This document shows, piece after piece, positions 1 through 8,314 of a stretch of 64,000 bases of DNA. The stretch's first letter is position 1; each line of letters opens with the position of its first letter. Source of the stretch: Ginsengibacter hankyongi (GTDB lineage: Bacteria > Bacteroidota > Bacteroidia > Chitinophagales > Chitinophagaceae). The notes below the pieces were generated by a model. The model did not search any database. It saw only the letters and a program-made list of their open reading frames with translations, and was not told the origin of the DNA. The stretch covers positions 62,001 through 126,000 of the forward strand of contig NZ_VYQF01000004.1 of NCBI RefSeq assembly GCF_008710285.1, written 5' to 3'. A program made the position numbers and the translations under genes.

Positions 1-228
1 TCCCATGATAGCGGGGAACGGATTATCTTCTACAAGCGTTTGGAATGCTTCAAAATAATTGCCAGCCTGTGCATGAGCCATCCATGCCTGTATATTTTCT
101 CCCGCGGGGCACGCACTGTTGCAAGGGGGCATAAAATCAAAGTATACCGGACGCTGAGATCGTTTGGGGCCGGTACCTTCAGCATGAATGGTGAGATCAA
201 CCGGTTTAGTAATATCAAACATATGCAT
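1..228 (-). CDS. GltD-like NAD(P)/FAD oxidoreductase, N-terminal fragment
   Basis: This is the first 76 codons of a gene that runs off the left edge, read in a different frame from the longer overlapping open frames. The visible residues include CNSACPAGENIQAWM and then LVEDNPFPA, the N-terminal cysteine-rich iron-sulfur signature of glutamate-synthase small-subunit-like flavoproteins. Those proteins pass electrons from NAD(P)H through FAD and 4Fe-4S clusters. The ATG at 228 or the one at 222 could be the start. The flavin domains lie outside the window, so the exact partner cannot be named. The gene is divergent from the nitrosative-stress cluster, with an FNR-like palindrome between them, so an anaerobic or nitrogen-oxide role is plausible but inferred. 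Confidence 0.75.
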   Translation of the reverse strand, partial: MHMFDITKPVDLTIHAEGTGPKRSQRPVYFDFMPPCNSACPAGENIQAWMAHAQAGNYFEAFQTLVEDNPFPAIMG

Positions 229-646
229 GATAATTTTGACAGAGTGAGTTTACAGTTATAACTGGTTATTAAAACTTTAGCAAAGTAGAAATTAGCTCTG
301 CCACAAAAGATGATATTCTTCAATATAAAATATGATTCGTATCATGATAATTTTCTTGAAGTTTTTAGTAGTTAGAAAGGCCGATTGAATAAAAATGAAT
401 AAAAAAGAGACAAATGATATTTTTCTCAGATCGATTTATAATAAAGAGTTTTGCTATTAGAAGATAAAAGGCCAGGTATTAAAATCATTTGATAATCTTC
501 TTACCTATATTTCAATAAAGCGATAATGAAGCAGGAACTAAAGAAACCGCCTCTTAATAAATTAATAATGAATTAAATTCTGGCAATGGTTAATTTTATA
601 AGAAGAAGTGTCAGATGAACTTTCTATAAAATCCAAACCGATTTAG
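229..646. other. Divergent intergenic region without a gene
   Basis: This 418-base stretch is AT-rich and separates the leftward GltD-like gene from the rightward DUF488 gene. No reading frame in it has credible protein character. It holds one clear dyad at 332-345 and otherwise no strong promoter match on either strand. Confidence 0.6.
332..345. promoter_or_regulatory. Candidate FNR/CRP-family operator
   Basis: The sequence ATGAT-TCGT-ATCAT is a 5-4-5 inverted repeat. It differs from the FNR-type consensus TTGAT-N4-ATCAA by one symmetrical base in each arm. Its centre is about 110 bases upstream of the start of the GltD-like gene. The position between a redox flavoprotein and a nitric-oxide-response cluster fits a redox regulator. 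No regulator of this family is in the window. Confidence 0.3.
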
Positions 647-1006
647 ATGACTGAGATTTACATCAAAAGGGTTTACGAACCAACTGGAAATAACGATGGA
701 TTTCGCATTCTTGTAGATCGCCTGTGGCCACGTGGAATAAATAAAGAGAAAGCAAATATAGATGCATGGCTAAAAGAAGTTGCTCCTTCTGCAGCATTGC
801 GCAAATGGTTTAATCATGAACCTGCGAAATGGAAAAGTTTTGTTGAGAAATATACCGACGAATTGAAGAAATCAGAAGCAGTGAATGAATTACAAAATTT
901 TATAAAAAAGCATAAAATAATTACACTGCTTTATGCAGTGCATGATGAACAGCATAATAATGCAGTAGTGCTTCAAAACTTTATGCAGACGAATTTAGAT
1001 AATTAA
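647..1006 (+). CDS. DUF488 (YeaO-like) family protein
   Basis: The 119-residue product has the family hallmarks: IYIKRVYEP at the N-terminus, then RILVDRLWPRGINKEKA, a central LRKWFNHEP, and a C-terminal ITLLYAVHDEQHNNA. Length matches the small DUF488 proteins of the YeaO group. The biochemical role of the family is not settled. The gene is followed after 15 bases by a hemerythrin gene, and these small proteins often sit near nitrosative or oxidative stress genes. Family assignment is firm; function is unknown. Confidence 0.88.
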   Translation: MTEIYIKRVYEPTGNNDGFRILVDRLWPRGINKEKANIDAWLKEVAPSAALRKWFNHEPAKWKSFVEKYTDELKKSEAVNELQNFIKKHKIITLLYAVHDEQHNNAVVLQNFMQTNLDN

Positions 1007-1021
1007 GTATTAAAAAGAATT

Positions 1022-1504
1022 ATGGAAACAAAACCTATTAAGCGTAGTGAACACATGCTGAAGCTTTCGAAAGAGCATCATTCCGGTTTATTATTTTGCT
1101 GGAAAATACGACAAGGATTAAAACGTGGAGTAACCACGGAACGCATTATAAAATACACACAATATTTTTGGAGCCATCATTTAGATGAACATTTTCGCGA
1201 AGAAGAAACCATTTTGTTTTCTCCATTGAAAGATGAATTGGTGCAGAGGGCAATTGAACATCATAAACAAATAAAACATACACTGGGTGCCTTGCAGGGA
1301 AGTTCAGCAGATGATGCAAAACAGAAATTAGCCCAACTCGCTAATCTTGTGGATGATCATATAAGATATGAAGAGCGCAAACTCTTTCCCCATCTTGAGA
1401 AAACGTTAAGCGATGAGCAACTTAATAAAATAGGACAACAATTGGCTGCGCTACAACCATCTCCATCGACTGATGATTTTGAAGACCAGTTTTGGGTAAA
1501 ATAA
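1022..1504 (+). CDS. Hemerythrin HHE domain protein
   Basis: The 160-residue protein carries the spaced His/Glu ligands of a di-iron hemerythrin fold: KEHHSG near residue 18, HHLDEHFREEE near 52-62, EHHKQIKHT near 80 and DDHIRYEERKLFPH near 110-123. Such four-helix proteins bind O2 or NO or take part in iron handling in the cytoplasm. There is no signal peptide. It lies 15 bases after the DUF488 gene, so the two are probably co-transcribed. The next gene encodes a second hemerythrin-type protein (RIC), which supports a role in NO defence. Confidence 0.9.
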   Translation: METKPIKRSEHMLKLSKEHHSGLLFCWKIRQGLKRGVTTERIIKYTQYFWSHHLDEHFREEETILFSPLKDELVQRAIEHHKQIKHTLGALQGSSADDAKQKLAQLANLVDDHIRYEERKLFPHLEKTLSDEQLNKIGQQLAALQPSPSTDDFEDQFWVK

Positions 1505-1595
1505 AATTTATCCCCGAGTAAATGGGAAGATATAAAATGATTGATTACCTGCATTTAAAACTGGCACTGAAGGTAGTAATTAAAATAAATTAAGA

Positions 1596-1619
1596 ATAAA
1601 AGTACTTTTATACTTTTAT
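1596..1619. promoter_or_regulatory. Candidate Rrf2-family operator (palindrome plus third half-site)
   Basis: Positions 1596-1611 read ATAAAAGTACTTTTAT, a perfect 16-base palindrome. The half-site ACTTTTAT is repeated directly at 1612-1619. The element ends 15 bases before the TACCTTTG box at 1634 and so covers the expected -33 region of the ric promoter, the normal place for a repressor. An Rrf2 regulator with three cysteines is encoded at the end of the same cluster. Binding by that protein is inference. Confidence 0.5.
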
Positions 1620-1633
1620 TATAAAAAATTGTC

Positions 1634-1641
1634 TACCTTTG
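1634..1641 (+). promoter_or_regulatory. Bacteroidota -7 box of the ric promoter
   Basis: TACCTTTG matches the TAnnTTTG consensus exactly and lies 30 bases before the ric start codon. No clear TTG -33 element is seen; the palindrome at 1596-1619 occupies that position. Confidence 0.55.
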
Positions 1642-1671
1642 TATCCAATTAACTTTTAAAACTTATAAAAA

Positions 1672-2631
1672 ATGGAAACTTTATTAGAACAAGAGAATGT
1701 ACTTAATGTAACGCAGATAGAACCCAGGCTAAAACATCCTACGATTTTTATCAGGTTTGATGAATTAGAGCCGGGAGAAAGCTTAACCATTCATAATGAC
1801 CATGATCCTAAGCCGCTTTACTATCAATTATTAGGAGAAAGAGGAAACATTTTTGAATGGGAATATCTCGAGCAGGGGCCACAATTGTGGAGGGTAAAAA
1901 TTGCTAAAAAACTTTTGGGCGAAGAAGATGAGACTTTAGGCGAAATAGCTGCCAAAGATTTACGTAAGGCAGAAGTATTTAAAAAATATGGACTTGATTT
2001 TTGTTGTGGCGGCAAGAAAACAGTTAAGGAAGCCTGCGCAGAAAAAGGATTAGATGTGACCAAAGTTGAACAGGAATTACAGACCGCAGATAAAAATATT
2101 TCTACAGCACGGCCATTACCTTATAATGACTGGAATATTGATTTTCTTGCAGATTATATTATAAACACGCATCATAGTTATGTGAAAAAGACTCTACCGG
2201 ATTTACGTTCTTTTGCATCTAAGGTTGCCAGTGTACATGGAGATCGGCATCCTGAATTATTCCCCATCAGCCAATTGGTAGATGAAGTTTACGAAGAATT
2301 GACGTCACACATGATCAAGGAAGAAACCATTTTATTTCCGTATGTAAAACAATTGGTAGCTTCTAAGCATAATGGAAATCTTTTGCCAGGTAAAAGTTTT
2401 AATACCATAAAATCTCCTATAAGCATTATGGAGCAAGAGCATGAGGTAGTAGGAAATAAATTGGATCAGATAAGAAAACTCAGCAATAACTTTTCGTTAC
2501 CTGAAGACGCCTGTGCCAGCTATTCTTATTTGTACAAAACACTTGAAGAGTTCGAAAATGATTTACATATTCATGTGCATTTGGAAAATAATATTTTATT
2601 TCCGAAAGCATTAGAATTGGAAAAGAAATAA
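1672..2631 (+). CDS. ric: DUF2249-RIC iron-sulfur cluster repair di-iron protein
   Basis: The 319-residue protein has three parts. Residues about 15-80 form a DUF2249 domain. Residues about 85-140 are the ScdA N-terminal domain with the paired cysteines in LDFCCGGKK (C111, C112). Residues about 150-315 are a hemerythrin-like di-iron domain with HHSYVK, HGDRHPE, EEETILFPY, EQEHEVVG and HVHLENNILFP ligand motifs. ScdA/YtfE/RIC proteins repair iron-sulfur clusters damaged by nitric oxide or peroxide. The canonical family is about 220 residues, so the N-terminal DUF2249 is an added domain. A matched promoter and palindromic operator precede the gene, which suggests induction by NO. Confidence 0.9.
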   Translation: METLLEQENVLNVTQIEPRLKHPTIFIRFDELEPGESLTIHNDHDPKPLYYQLLGERGNIFEWEYLEQGPQLWRVKIAKKLLGEEDETLGEIAAKDLRKAEVFKKYGLDFCCGGKKTVKEACAEKGLDVTKVEQELQTADKNISTARPLPYNDWNIDFLADYIINTHHSYVKKTLPDLRSFASKVASVHGDRHPELFPISQLVDEVYEELTSHMIKEETILFPYVKQLVASKHNGNLLPGKSFNTIKSPISIMEQEHEVVGNKLDQIRKLSNNFSLPEDACASYSYLYKTLEEFENDLHIHVHLENNILFPKALELEKK

Positions 2632-2662
2632 AATTAAAAAGCCAATTATATGCTGCATAGCT

Positions 2663-2735
2663 ACAGGTCCTGCTTTATAAGTTTATTTAAAAAGAAATGA
2701 AAATAATGAAGGCTTGAAAATAGAGCAGGATCTGT
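2663..2735. repeat. Long-loop inverted repeat between ric and the lipoprotein gene
   Basis: The arms ACAGGTCCTGCT (2663-2674) and AGCAGGATCTGT (2724-2735) are complementary at 11 of 12 positions, separated by 49 bases. The pair could fold in RNA after the ric stop codon or mark a small element. There is no T-run typical of a terminator. Confidence 0.35.
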
Positions 2736-2807
2736 AATCTTATAATTGAATGGAAATCGTATACAAGAATTAAAAAGAAAAACTCCATTTTAAAATTGAT
2801 GATCATT

Positions 2808-3257
2808 ATGAAAAAATCAATAGTGTTATTTATATGCATGGCATTTCTGTTTGCATGTAATCAAAGTTCAGATAAAGTTGAAGCTAATGAACAGCATAGC
2901 CACGACCAGGCACAAACCACAGAACTTTCGTTGAATAACGGAGCTAAATGGAAAGCAGATTCCATCACTAATATTAATGTATTAAACTTGCGCACCATTG
3001 CCGATAATTTCAGGATAATATCATCTCCATCAGCCAATGATTATCAAATATTAAGCAGTGATTTAAACAATGCATTAAATAAAATGATTCAGCAATGTAA
3101 AATGACCGGACCCGATCATGAAGCGCTTCATCATTGGCTGGAACCGGTTTTGAAAGAAACCAATGAATTGAAAAATATAACCGACACCGCTAGTGCAAGA
3201 ACAACTTTTAAATCTATTGACAAACGTTTAGATGACTATCATAATTATTTTGAATAA
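2808..3257 (+). CDS. Small hypothetical lipoprotein
   Basis: The start at 2808 (MKKSIVLF) is preferred to the in-frame ATG at 2796 because it gives a normal SPII signal. A hydrophobic segment ends in the lipobox-like FLFAC, so the mature protein should be lipid-anchored. The rest is helical and hydrophilic, with a short His-containing stretch (EQHSHDQ). It matches no family I recognise. It ends two bases before the DUF1858/DUF2249 gene and is probably co-transcribed with the downstream genes, which places it in the NO-response group by context only. Confidence 0.75.
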   Translation: MKKSIVLFICMAFLFACNQSSDKVEANEQHSHDQAQTTELSLNNGAKWKADSITNINVLNLRTIADNFRIISSPSANDYQILSSDLNNALNKMIQQCKMTGPDHEALHHWLEPVLKETNELKNITDTASARTTFKSIDKRLDDYHNYFE

Positions 3258-3259
3258 AC

Positions 3260-4072
3260 ATGAACATGACTATTAATGCCGATACGAAAATTGCTGCGAT
3301 TTTAAAAGCAAACTTCGCCGCTTTAGAAGCCATTATAAGCATAACACCAAAGTTTGAAAAATTAAGAAATCCACTTTTAAGAAAATTAATGGCCGGCCGC
3401 ACCAGTATTGGTATGGCATCTAAAATCAGCGGATGCAACATCAATGATTTTTTTGAAAAATTAGGACCCCTTGGTTTTGATATTGATAAAACCGCACCGC
3501 AGGTTACAAATAAAGAGAAGCAACCTCTTCCTGCTTTTTTTAATTTGCTGAAACCTGGCCAGATCATTGACTTTGATGTGCGACCGATAATTGATGCTAA
3601 TGAAGATCCGTTATCTTTAATCGTAAAAAAAGTAAAAAGTATTCAGCCTGGACAAGCACTTAAAATTGTAAACAGTTTTGAGCCTACACCTTTAATTTTA
3701 TTATTAAAAAAGCAAGGGTTTGAGTCTTATGTTGATGTAATAAATGACCAACTTGTGGAAACTTATTTTTATAAAACAGGTGATAACGCCATTGAGATCG
3801 ATGTAACAGAAAACACTACTGAAGGTTGGGATTATTATATTCAAAAATTTAATGATAAAATTCAAACAATTGATGTGAGAGAATTTGAGATGCCAAAGCC
3901 GATGTTAACCATTCTTGATGCGCTCGAAAAATTACCTTCTGAAACCGCATTGTTTGTATATCACAAAAGAATACCTGTTTTTTTATTACCCGAATTAAAA
4001 GAAAGAAATTTTGATTACCGTATAAAAGAAATCGGCGATAACGAAGTGCATCTCTTAATATTTAAAGACTGA
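3260..4072 (+). CDS. DUF1858/DUF2249 domain protein
   Basis: The 270-residue protein starts with a helical DUF1858-like segment (about residues 5-75, ADTKIAAILKANFAALEAI). Two DUF2249-like domains follow, about 90-165 (PGQIIDFDVRPI, then PGQALKIVNSFEPTPL) and about 190-270 (IQTIDVREFEMPKPM). DUF2249 is also fused to RIC in the same cluster, so three copies lie within 2.5 kb. The domain has no agreed function but recurs with NO reductases and hemerythrins. The protein is cytoplasmic by sequence. The gene ends one base before the membrane-protein gene, which indicates tight coupling. Confidence 0.7.
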   Translation: MNMTINADTKIAAILKANFAALEAIISITPKFEKLRNPLLRKLMAGRTSIGMASKISGCNINDFFEKLGPLGFDIDKTAPQVTNKEKQPLPAFFNLLKPGQIIDFDVRPIIDANEDPLSLIVKKVKSIQPGQALKIVNSFEPTPLILLLKKQGFESYVDVINDQLVETYFYKTGDNAIEIDVTENTTEGWDYYIQKFNDKIQTIDVREFEMPKPMLTILDALEKLPSETALFVYHKRIPVFLLPELKERNFDYRIKEIGDNEVHLLIFKD

Positions 4073-4073
4073 T

Positions 4074-5366
4074 ATGTTTCCATCTTCTCCCGATATGGGC
4101 GGCCTGGCAAAAAACACTTCTTATAAGGTGGTATTGCCTTTTTACATATATGCAGCCTTGTCTTTTTTGGTGGCAACATTTCTTTTATTTTTTTCTTCAT
4201 CAGCTTTTGTGCAGAACTATTTTCATCCTCAAACTCTTGCCATTACTCATGTTATGGCGTTGGGCTGGGGAACTATGATCATACTCGGAGCAAGCCACCA
4301 ATTAGTTCCTGTATTAATTGAAAGTAAATTATACAGCAATACCCTGGCGTATCTTTCGTTTGTATTAGCTGCAATAGGAATTCCATTTTTAGTTTGCAGT
4401 TTTTATACTTTTTATTTTGGATGGCAAGCCCAATTGGGTGCAATTTTAATTAATGCCGCAGTAATATTTTATTTAATAAATATTGCCATAAGCATGGTAA
4501 AGAGTAAGAAAGAAAATGTACATGCCGTGTTTGTTTTTACAGCTACTCTTTGGTTATTGATCACTACTATTGTGGGACTGTGTCTCATATTTAATTTTAC
4601 TCATAATCTTTTATCACAGGATTCTTTGGCCTATCTGCCATTGCATGCACACCTGGGAATTATTGGATGGTTTCTCTTATTGGTAATTGGAGTTGGTTCC
4701 AGGCTTATTCCATTATTTCTTATTTCAAAATACGACAATAAAAACCTTCTCTGGTGGATTTACATCTTGATAAATATTGGACTGATATTTTTTCTTGTTA
4801 ATTTTTTATATATCAAAATTGATTGGCTTTATTTTTTGCCTGTTGTTGCAATTTTTATATCCTTGTTGATGTTTGGATTTTATTGTTATAAAGCTTACCG
4901 GGATCGCCTTAGAAAAAAGGTAGATGATCAATTAAAGATTTCATTGCTTTCAATCCTAATGATGTTATTGCCATTAAGTTCTTTGCTAATTATAATTTTA
5001 TTGTTATTGTTTTCAATAGATGATAGCAGTTTAATATTAACCTATGGCTTCTGTATTTTCTTTGGATGGATAACTGCAATTATTTTAGGAATGACTTTTA
5101 AAACACTGCCTTTTATATTGTGGAACAAAACATATCATAGCAAAGCGGGTCTGGGTAAAACTCCTAATCCAAGAGAATTATTCAGTAATAAAATATTTAA
5201 GTTGATGGCTGTAATCTATCTCGCCGGATTTATTTTATTTGGTTCGGGTATTCTGCTAACAAATCAACTTCTTTTAAAAATTTCAGCTTTATTGCTGTTC
5301 ATTTCTGCCATACTATACAATGGGAATGTATTTAAAATGGCACTGCATAAACCAAAAGAAGTATGA
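4074..5366 (+). CDS. NnrS / oxidase-subunit-I-like haem membrane protein
   Basis: The 430-residue product has about twelve hydrophobic segments and no soluble domain. Conserved-looking histidines lie in membrane segments: THVMALGWG near residue 59, GASHQLVPV near 75 and LHAHLGIIGW near 191. This pattern is typical of NnrS-like and haem-copper-oxidase subunit-I-like proteins found with nitric-oxide genes in Bacteroidota. NnrS proteins protect against NO-derived stress; a reductase activity cannot be claimed from sequence alone. The last four bases overlap the start of the SufT-like gene. Confidence 0.7.
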   Translation: MFPSSPDMGGLAKNTSYKVVLPFYIYAALSFLVATFLLFFSSSAFVQNYFHPQTLAITHVMALGWGTMIILGASHQLVPVLIESKLYSNTLAYLSFVLAAIGIPFLVCSFYTFYFGWQAQLGAILINAAVIFYLINIAISMVKSKKENVHAVFVFTATLWLLITTIVGLCLIFNFTHNLLSQDSLAYLPLHAHLGIIGWFLLLVIGVGSRLIPLFLISKYDNKNLLWWIYILINIGLIFFLVNFLYIKIDWLYFLPVVAIFISLLMFGFYCYKAYRDRLRKKVDDQLKISLLSILMMLLPLSSLLIIILLLLFSIDDSSLILTYGFCIFFGWITAIILGMTFKTLPFILWNKTYHSKAGLGKTPNPRELFSNKIFKLMAVIYLAGFILFGSGILLTNQLLLKISALLLFISAILYNGNVFKMALHKPKEV

Positions 5367-5686
5367 ATATAATTACCAATGATAATGAAAAGAACAATCA
5401 GGCGTTAGATGCATTAAAAAATGTAATTGATCCTGAAATCGGGTTAAATGTTGTAGATCTCGGTTTAATATATCAAATTGATTTTGATGAAGCCGGAAAA
5501 AAAGTTTATTGCTCCATGACTCTTACCACGCGGTTTTGCCCCATGGGAGAATCTATATCGACGGGCGTAACCAATGCTCTTAATCAAACCTTTCTTGGTT
5601 TTGACGTAGAGGTAAAAGTTATATTTGATCCGCCCTGGAATTCAAAAAGGATAACTGATAAAGGGCGTGAAATTTTAAACCAATAA
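5363..5686 (+). CDS. SufT/PaaD-like metal-sulfur cluster assembly factor (MIP18 family)
   Basis: The 107-residue protein has the family core: ALKNVIDPEIGLNVVDLGLI, then MTLTTRFCPMG with the conserved cysteine, and FDPPWN near the end. MIP18/SufT-like proteins help mature iron-sulfur proteins. Its start codon overlaps the stop of the membrane-protein gene (ATGA), so translation is probably coupled. Beside RIC and an Rrf2 sensor it fits repair of iron-sulfur clusters under NO stress. Confidence 0.88.
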   Translation: MNIITNDNEKNNQALDALKNVIDPEIGLNVVDLGLIYQIDFDEAGKKVYCSMTLTTRFCPMGESISTGVTNALNQTFLGFDVEVKVIFDPPWNSKRITDKGREILNQ

Positions 5687-5688
5687 TT

Positions 5689-6120
5689 ATGTTGAGTAAT
5701 ACCTGCAAAACCGCTATAAAAGCTGTAATTTATCTTAGCTCCAAATTCGACACGGAAGAAAATGCCGGGATAAAAGAGATATCGGAATTGATAAATGCGA
5801 GTGAACATACGGTGGGGAAAATATTACAAACCCTCGTAAAACAAAATATAATTAATAGTGTGAAAGGCCCTTCAGGTGGTTTTTACATTTCCAAAGAACA
5901 ACAAAAACAACCCATTATTAATATTATAGAAGCCATCGATGGAAAACAAGTTTTTAAAAGCTGCGGATTAGGTTTAAGTAAATGTTCATCCACTCATCCT
6001 TGTCCCATACATGATGAGTATAAAGAAGCTAGGGATATTATCGAAAAATTATTCAGGCAAAAAAGGGTAATGGATTTATGTGAACCTGTTACGAAGGGGT
6101 TGGCTTATTTGATGGGGTAA
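5689..6120 (+). CDS. Rrf2-family transcriptional regulator, NsrR/IscR-like
   Basis: The 143-residue protein has the Rrf2 winged helix: TCKTAIKAVIYLSS, a recognition region near EHTVGKILQTLVK, and the wing VKGPSGGFYISK. Three cysteines follow in a C-x6-C-x5-C arrangement (CGLGLSKCSSTHPC, about residues 97-110), the position where NsrR and IscR bind an iron-sulfur cluster. It begins two bases after the SufT-like gene and is probably the sensor for this cluster. The palindrome upstream of ric is its likely target. Whether it senses NO or cluster status is inference. Confidence 0.88.
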   Translation: MLSNTCKTAIKAVIYLSSKFDTEENAGIKEISELINASEHTVGKILQTLVKQNIINSVKGPSGGFYISKEQQKQPIINIIEAIDGKQVFKSCGLGLSKCSSTHPCPIHDEYKEARDIIEKLFRQKRVMDLCEPVTKGLAYLMG

Positions 6121-6232
6121 TAGAATATAGCATCGATGATCGCCAGGATTTAAACCTCGAAATTTCGAGCGAGAATGATACTCCTACTTCCATTTCATTC
6201 TGGTATTTATAAATAACAGTAAGATTATTTAG

Positions 6233-6305
6233 TGACCCCGCAGAGGCTCGAACTCTGGACCCACAGATTAAGAGTCTGTTGCTCTACCAACTGAGCTACG
6301 GAGTC
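6233..6305 (-). tRNA. tRNA-Lys (anticodon CTT)
   Basis: The minus strand folds into a full cloverleaf. The acceptor GACTCCG pairs with CGGGGTC, with one T-G pair. The D-stem is GCTC/GAGC, the anticodon stem ACAGA/TCTGT with loop CTCTTAA, and the T-stem CAGAG/CTCTG with TTCGAGC. The central triplet CTT is the lysine anticodon. The discriminator base is A, and no CCA end is encoded. Confidence 0.97.
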
Positions 6306-6312
6306 ATTTTTG

Positions 6313-6320
6313 CAAATATA
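6313..6320 (-). promoter_or_regulatory. -7 box of the tRNA-Lys promoter
   Basis: On the minus strand the bases read TATATTTG, an exact TAnnTTTG match, ending seven bases before the tRNA 5' end. That spacing places the transcript start at or very near the mature end. Confidence 0.5.
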
Positions 6321-6510
6321 ATTAATGATCGATAGAGTTCAGTTTATCGATATAAGGGTTACAAAAATTATTTTCTAATAACTTAACTTGTTATTTTTTA
6401 TTTGATGATTGTAAAATTTCATGTTAATACATAAAATAAATTTCAAAAATTATCGCATAAGTTTTACATTCACGCTCTCTTAATTTATCTTCTGAACTCT
6501 TTACATTATT

Positions 6511-8250
6511 ATGGGAAATTTCCAGATTAAAATCCAACCCAAAAAATACGATGCCATTATTGTGGGTTCCGGTGCCGGGGGTGGAATGGCTACGTATGTT
6601 CTTGCGAACGCAGGTTTAAAAGTTTGTCTTATTGAAGCCGGTCCTATGTATGACCCTGCCAAAGACTCTAATCAGTTAAAAAATCCATGGGAATCGCCAC
6701 GAAGAGGCGCAAGCACTAAGTATCGTCCCTTTGGAGATTTTGATGGATGTTATTGGGGATGGGAAATTGACGGTGAACCCTACACGCAGGCGGAAGGAAC
6801 CAAATGGGAATGGTGGCGGGCACGCATGTTGGGCGGACGCACCAATCACTGGGGAAGAATATCGTTACGTTTTGGACCGAAAGATTTTAAGCACAAAAGT
6901 GTAGATGGCCTTGGAGACGACTGGCCAATAAGTTATGATGATGTAAAACCATATTACGATAAGATTGATAAGTTATTGGGTGTGTTTGGAACTAATGAAG
7001 GTTTGGTAGATGCTCCTGATGGTTTTTTTCTTCCACCGCCAAAGCCGCGTTTGCATGAGTTATTTATTAAAAATGCTGCAACTAATATTGGTATTCCCGT
7101 AATTCCTTCACGGCTTTCCATTCTTACCAAATCAATTAATAAAGATCGTGGTGAATGTTTTTATTGCGCTCAATGTGGCCGTAGTTGTAAAATATATGCA
7201 GATTTTTCTTCTTCATCTGCTTTAATAATTCCTGCATTAAGAACTGGTAATGTTGATTTGATTACTGACTCAATGGTGCGTGAAGTATTGGTAAATAAAG
7301 AAGGACTTGCCACAGGTGTATCTTATGTACATAAGCCTGATATGCAGGAATATCAGGTTACGGGAAGAACAGTTATTCTTGCCGCAAGCGCCTGTGAATC
7401 TGCAAGATTATTGCTAAATTCAAAATCACCACAACATCCTAACGGTCTCGCCAACTCGAGTAATGTAGTTGGTAAATATTTACATGATTCTACCGGTGCT
7501 GATATGGGTGGTATTATTCCTGAATTATTTGATCGCAAACGCTATAACGAAGATGGAGTAGGAGGGATGCATGTGTATACGCCGTGGTGGTTGGATAATA
7601 AAAAGCTTGACTTTCCACGTGGTTATCATATTGAATACGGCGGAGGATTTGGAATGCCGCTATATGGATTTAACTGGGGTATTGAAAATTTAAATGGAAC
7701 CTATAAAATTAAAGGAAAGCAAAAAGAAGCAGGAGGTTATGGTGCTTCATTGAAAGAAGATTACCGGTACTTCTTTGGCGCTCACGTGGGCATGGCCGGT
7801 CGGGGCGAAGCTATTGCGAGAGAAGATAGTTATTGTGAAATTGATCCGAATGTGGTTGATAAATATGGCATACCTGTATTACGTTTTCATACAACTTATA
7901 CTGATTATGAAATTAAGCAGGCCAAGCACATGAAAGAAACATTTTCAGAAATCCTGCATTCAATGGGGGCTGTAATAACTTGGGGCGGCGATGATGGACC
8001 GGAAAATAATTACGGCCTGCATGCTCCTGGAAATATTATTCATGAAGCAGGCACTGTCCGCATGGGTGACGATCCTAAAAAGGCTCCGTTAAACAAATGG
8101 GCGCAGGCACATGAATGCAAAAATTTATTTAATGTGGATGGAGGCATGTTTGTGTCCCAGGGTGATAAAAATATCACGTGGACTATTCTTGCTTTATCAA
8201 TGCGTACGTCAGAATATATTGTTGACCAGTTAAAGAAAAATCAAATTTAA
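6511..8250 (+). CDS. GMC-family FAD oxidoreductase
   Basis: The 579-residue enzyme has the FAD-binding loop AIIVGSGAGGG (about 15-25), the GMC signature region LGGRTNHWGR, and the C-terminal GMC domain with HEAGTVRMG and NLFNVDGGMF. It should oxidise a sugar or polyol hydroxyl. Four cysteines (C216, C219, C222, C226, in CFYCAQCGRSC) lie near where FAD-dependent glucose dehydrogenases bind an iron-sulfur cluster, so electron transfer to a partner is likely. No signal peptide is seen. The next gene encodes a subunit with a Tat-like leader, so export as a folded complex is plausible. Confidence 0.9.
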   Translation: MGNFQIKIQPKKYDAIIVGSGAGGGMATYVLANAGLKVCLIEAGPMYDPAKDSNQLKNPWESPRRGASTKYRPFGDFDGCYWGWEIDGEPYTQAEGTKWEWWRARMLGGRTNHWGRISLRFGPKDFKHKSVDGLGDDWPISYDDVKPYYDKIDKLLGVFGTNEGLVDAPDGFFLPPPKPRLHELFIKNAATNIGIPVIPSRLSILTKSINKDRGECFYCAQCGRSCKIYADFSSSSALIIPALRTGNVDLITDSMVREVLVNKEGLATGVSYVHKPDMQEYQVTGRTVILAASACESARLLLNSKSPQHPNGLANSSNVVGKYLHDSTGADMGGIIPELFDRKRYNEDGVGGMHVYTPWWLDNKKLDFPRGYHIEYGGGFGMPLYGFNWGIENLNGTYKIKGKQKEAGGYGASLKEDYRYFFGAHVGMAGRGEAIAREDSYCEIDPNVVDKYGIPVLRFHTTYTDYEIKQAKHMKETFSEILHSMGAVITWGGDDGPENNYGLHAPGNIIHEAGTVRMGDDPKKAPLNKWAQAHECKNLFNVDGGMFVSQGDKNITWTILALSMRTSEYIVDQLKKNQI

Positions 8251-8314
8251 AATGTATGACGTGGTTGCAAAAAGTATTCATTAAAAAACTAATAAACTAA
8301 TAAACCAAACATCC

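Noticed and set aside
30-323. 97-codon minus-strand frame and 73-codon plus-strand frame at the left edge
   Set aside because: The third frame on the minus strand carries the clear CPAGEN iron-sulfur motif, so these are shadows.
6156-6169. Perfect 14-base palindrome CTCGAAATTTCGAG after the Rrf2 gene
   Set aside because: No T-run and no gene start nearby; it could be a weak terminator but nothing supports a role.
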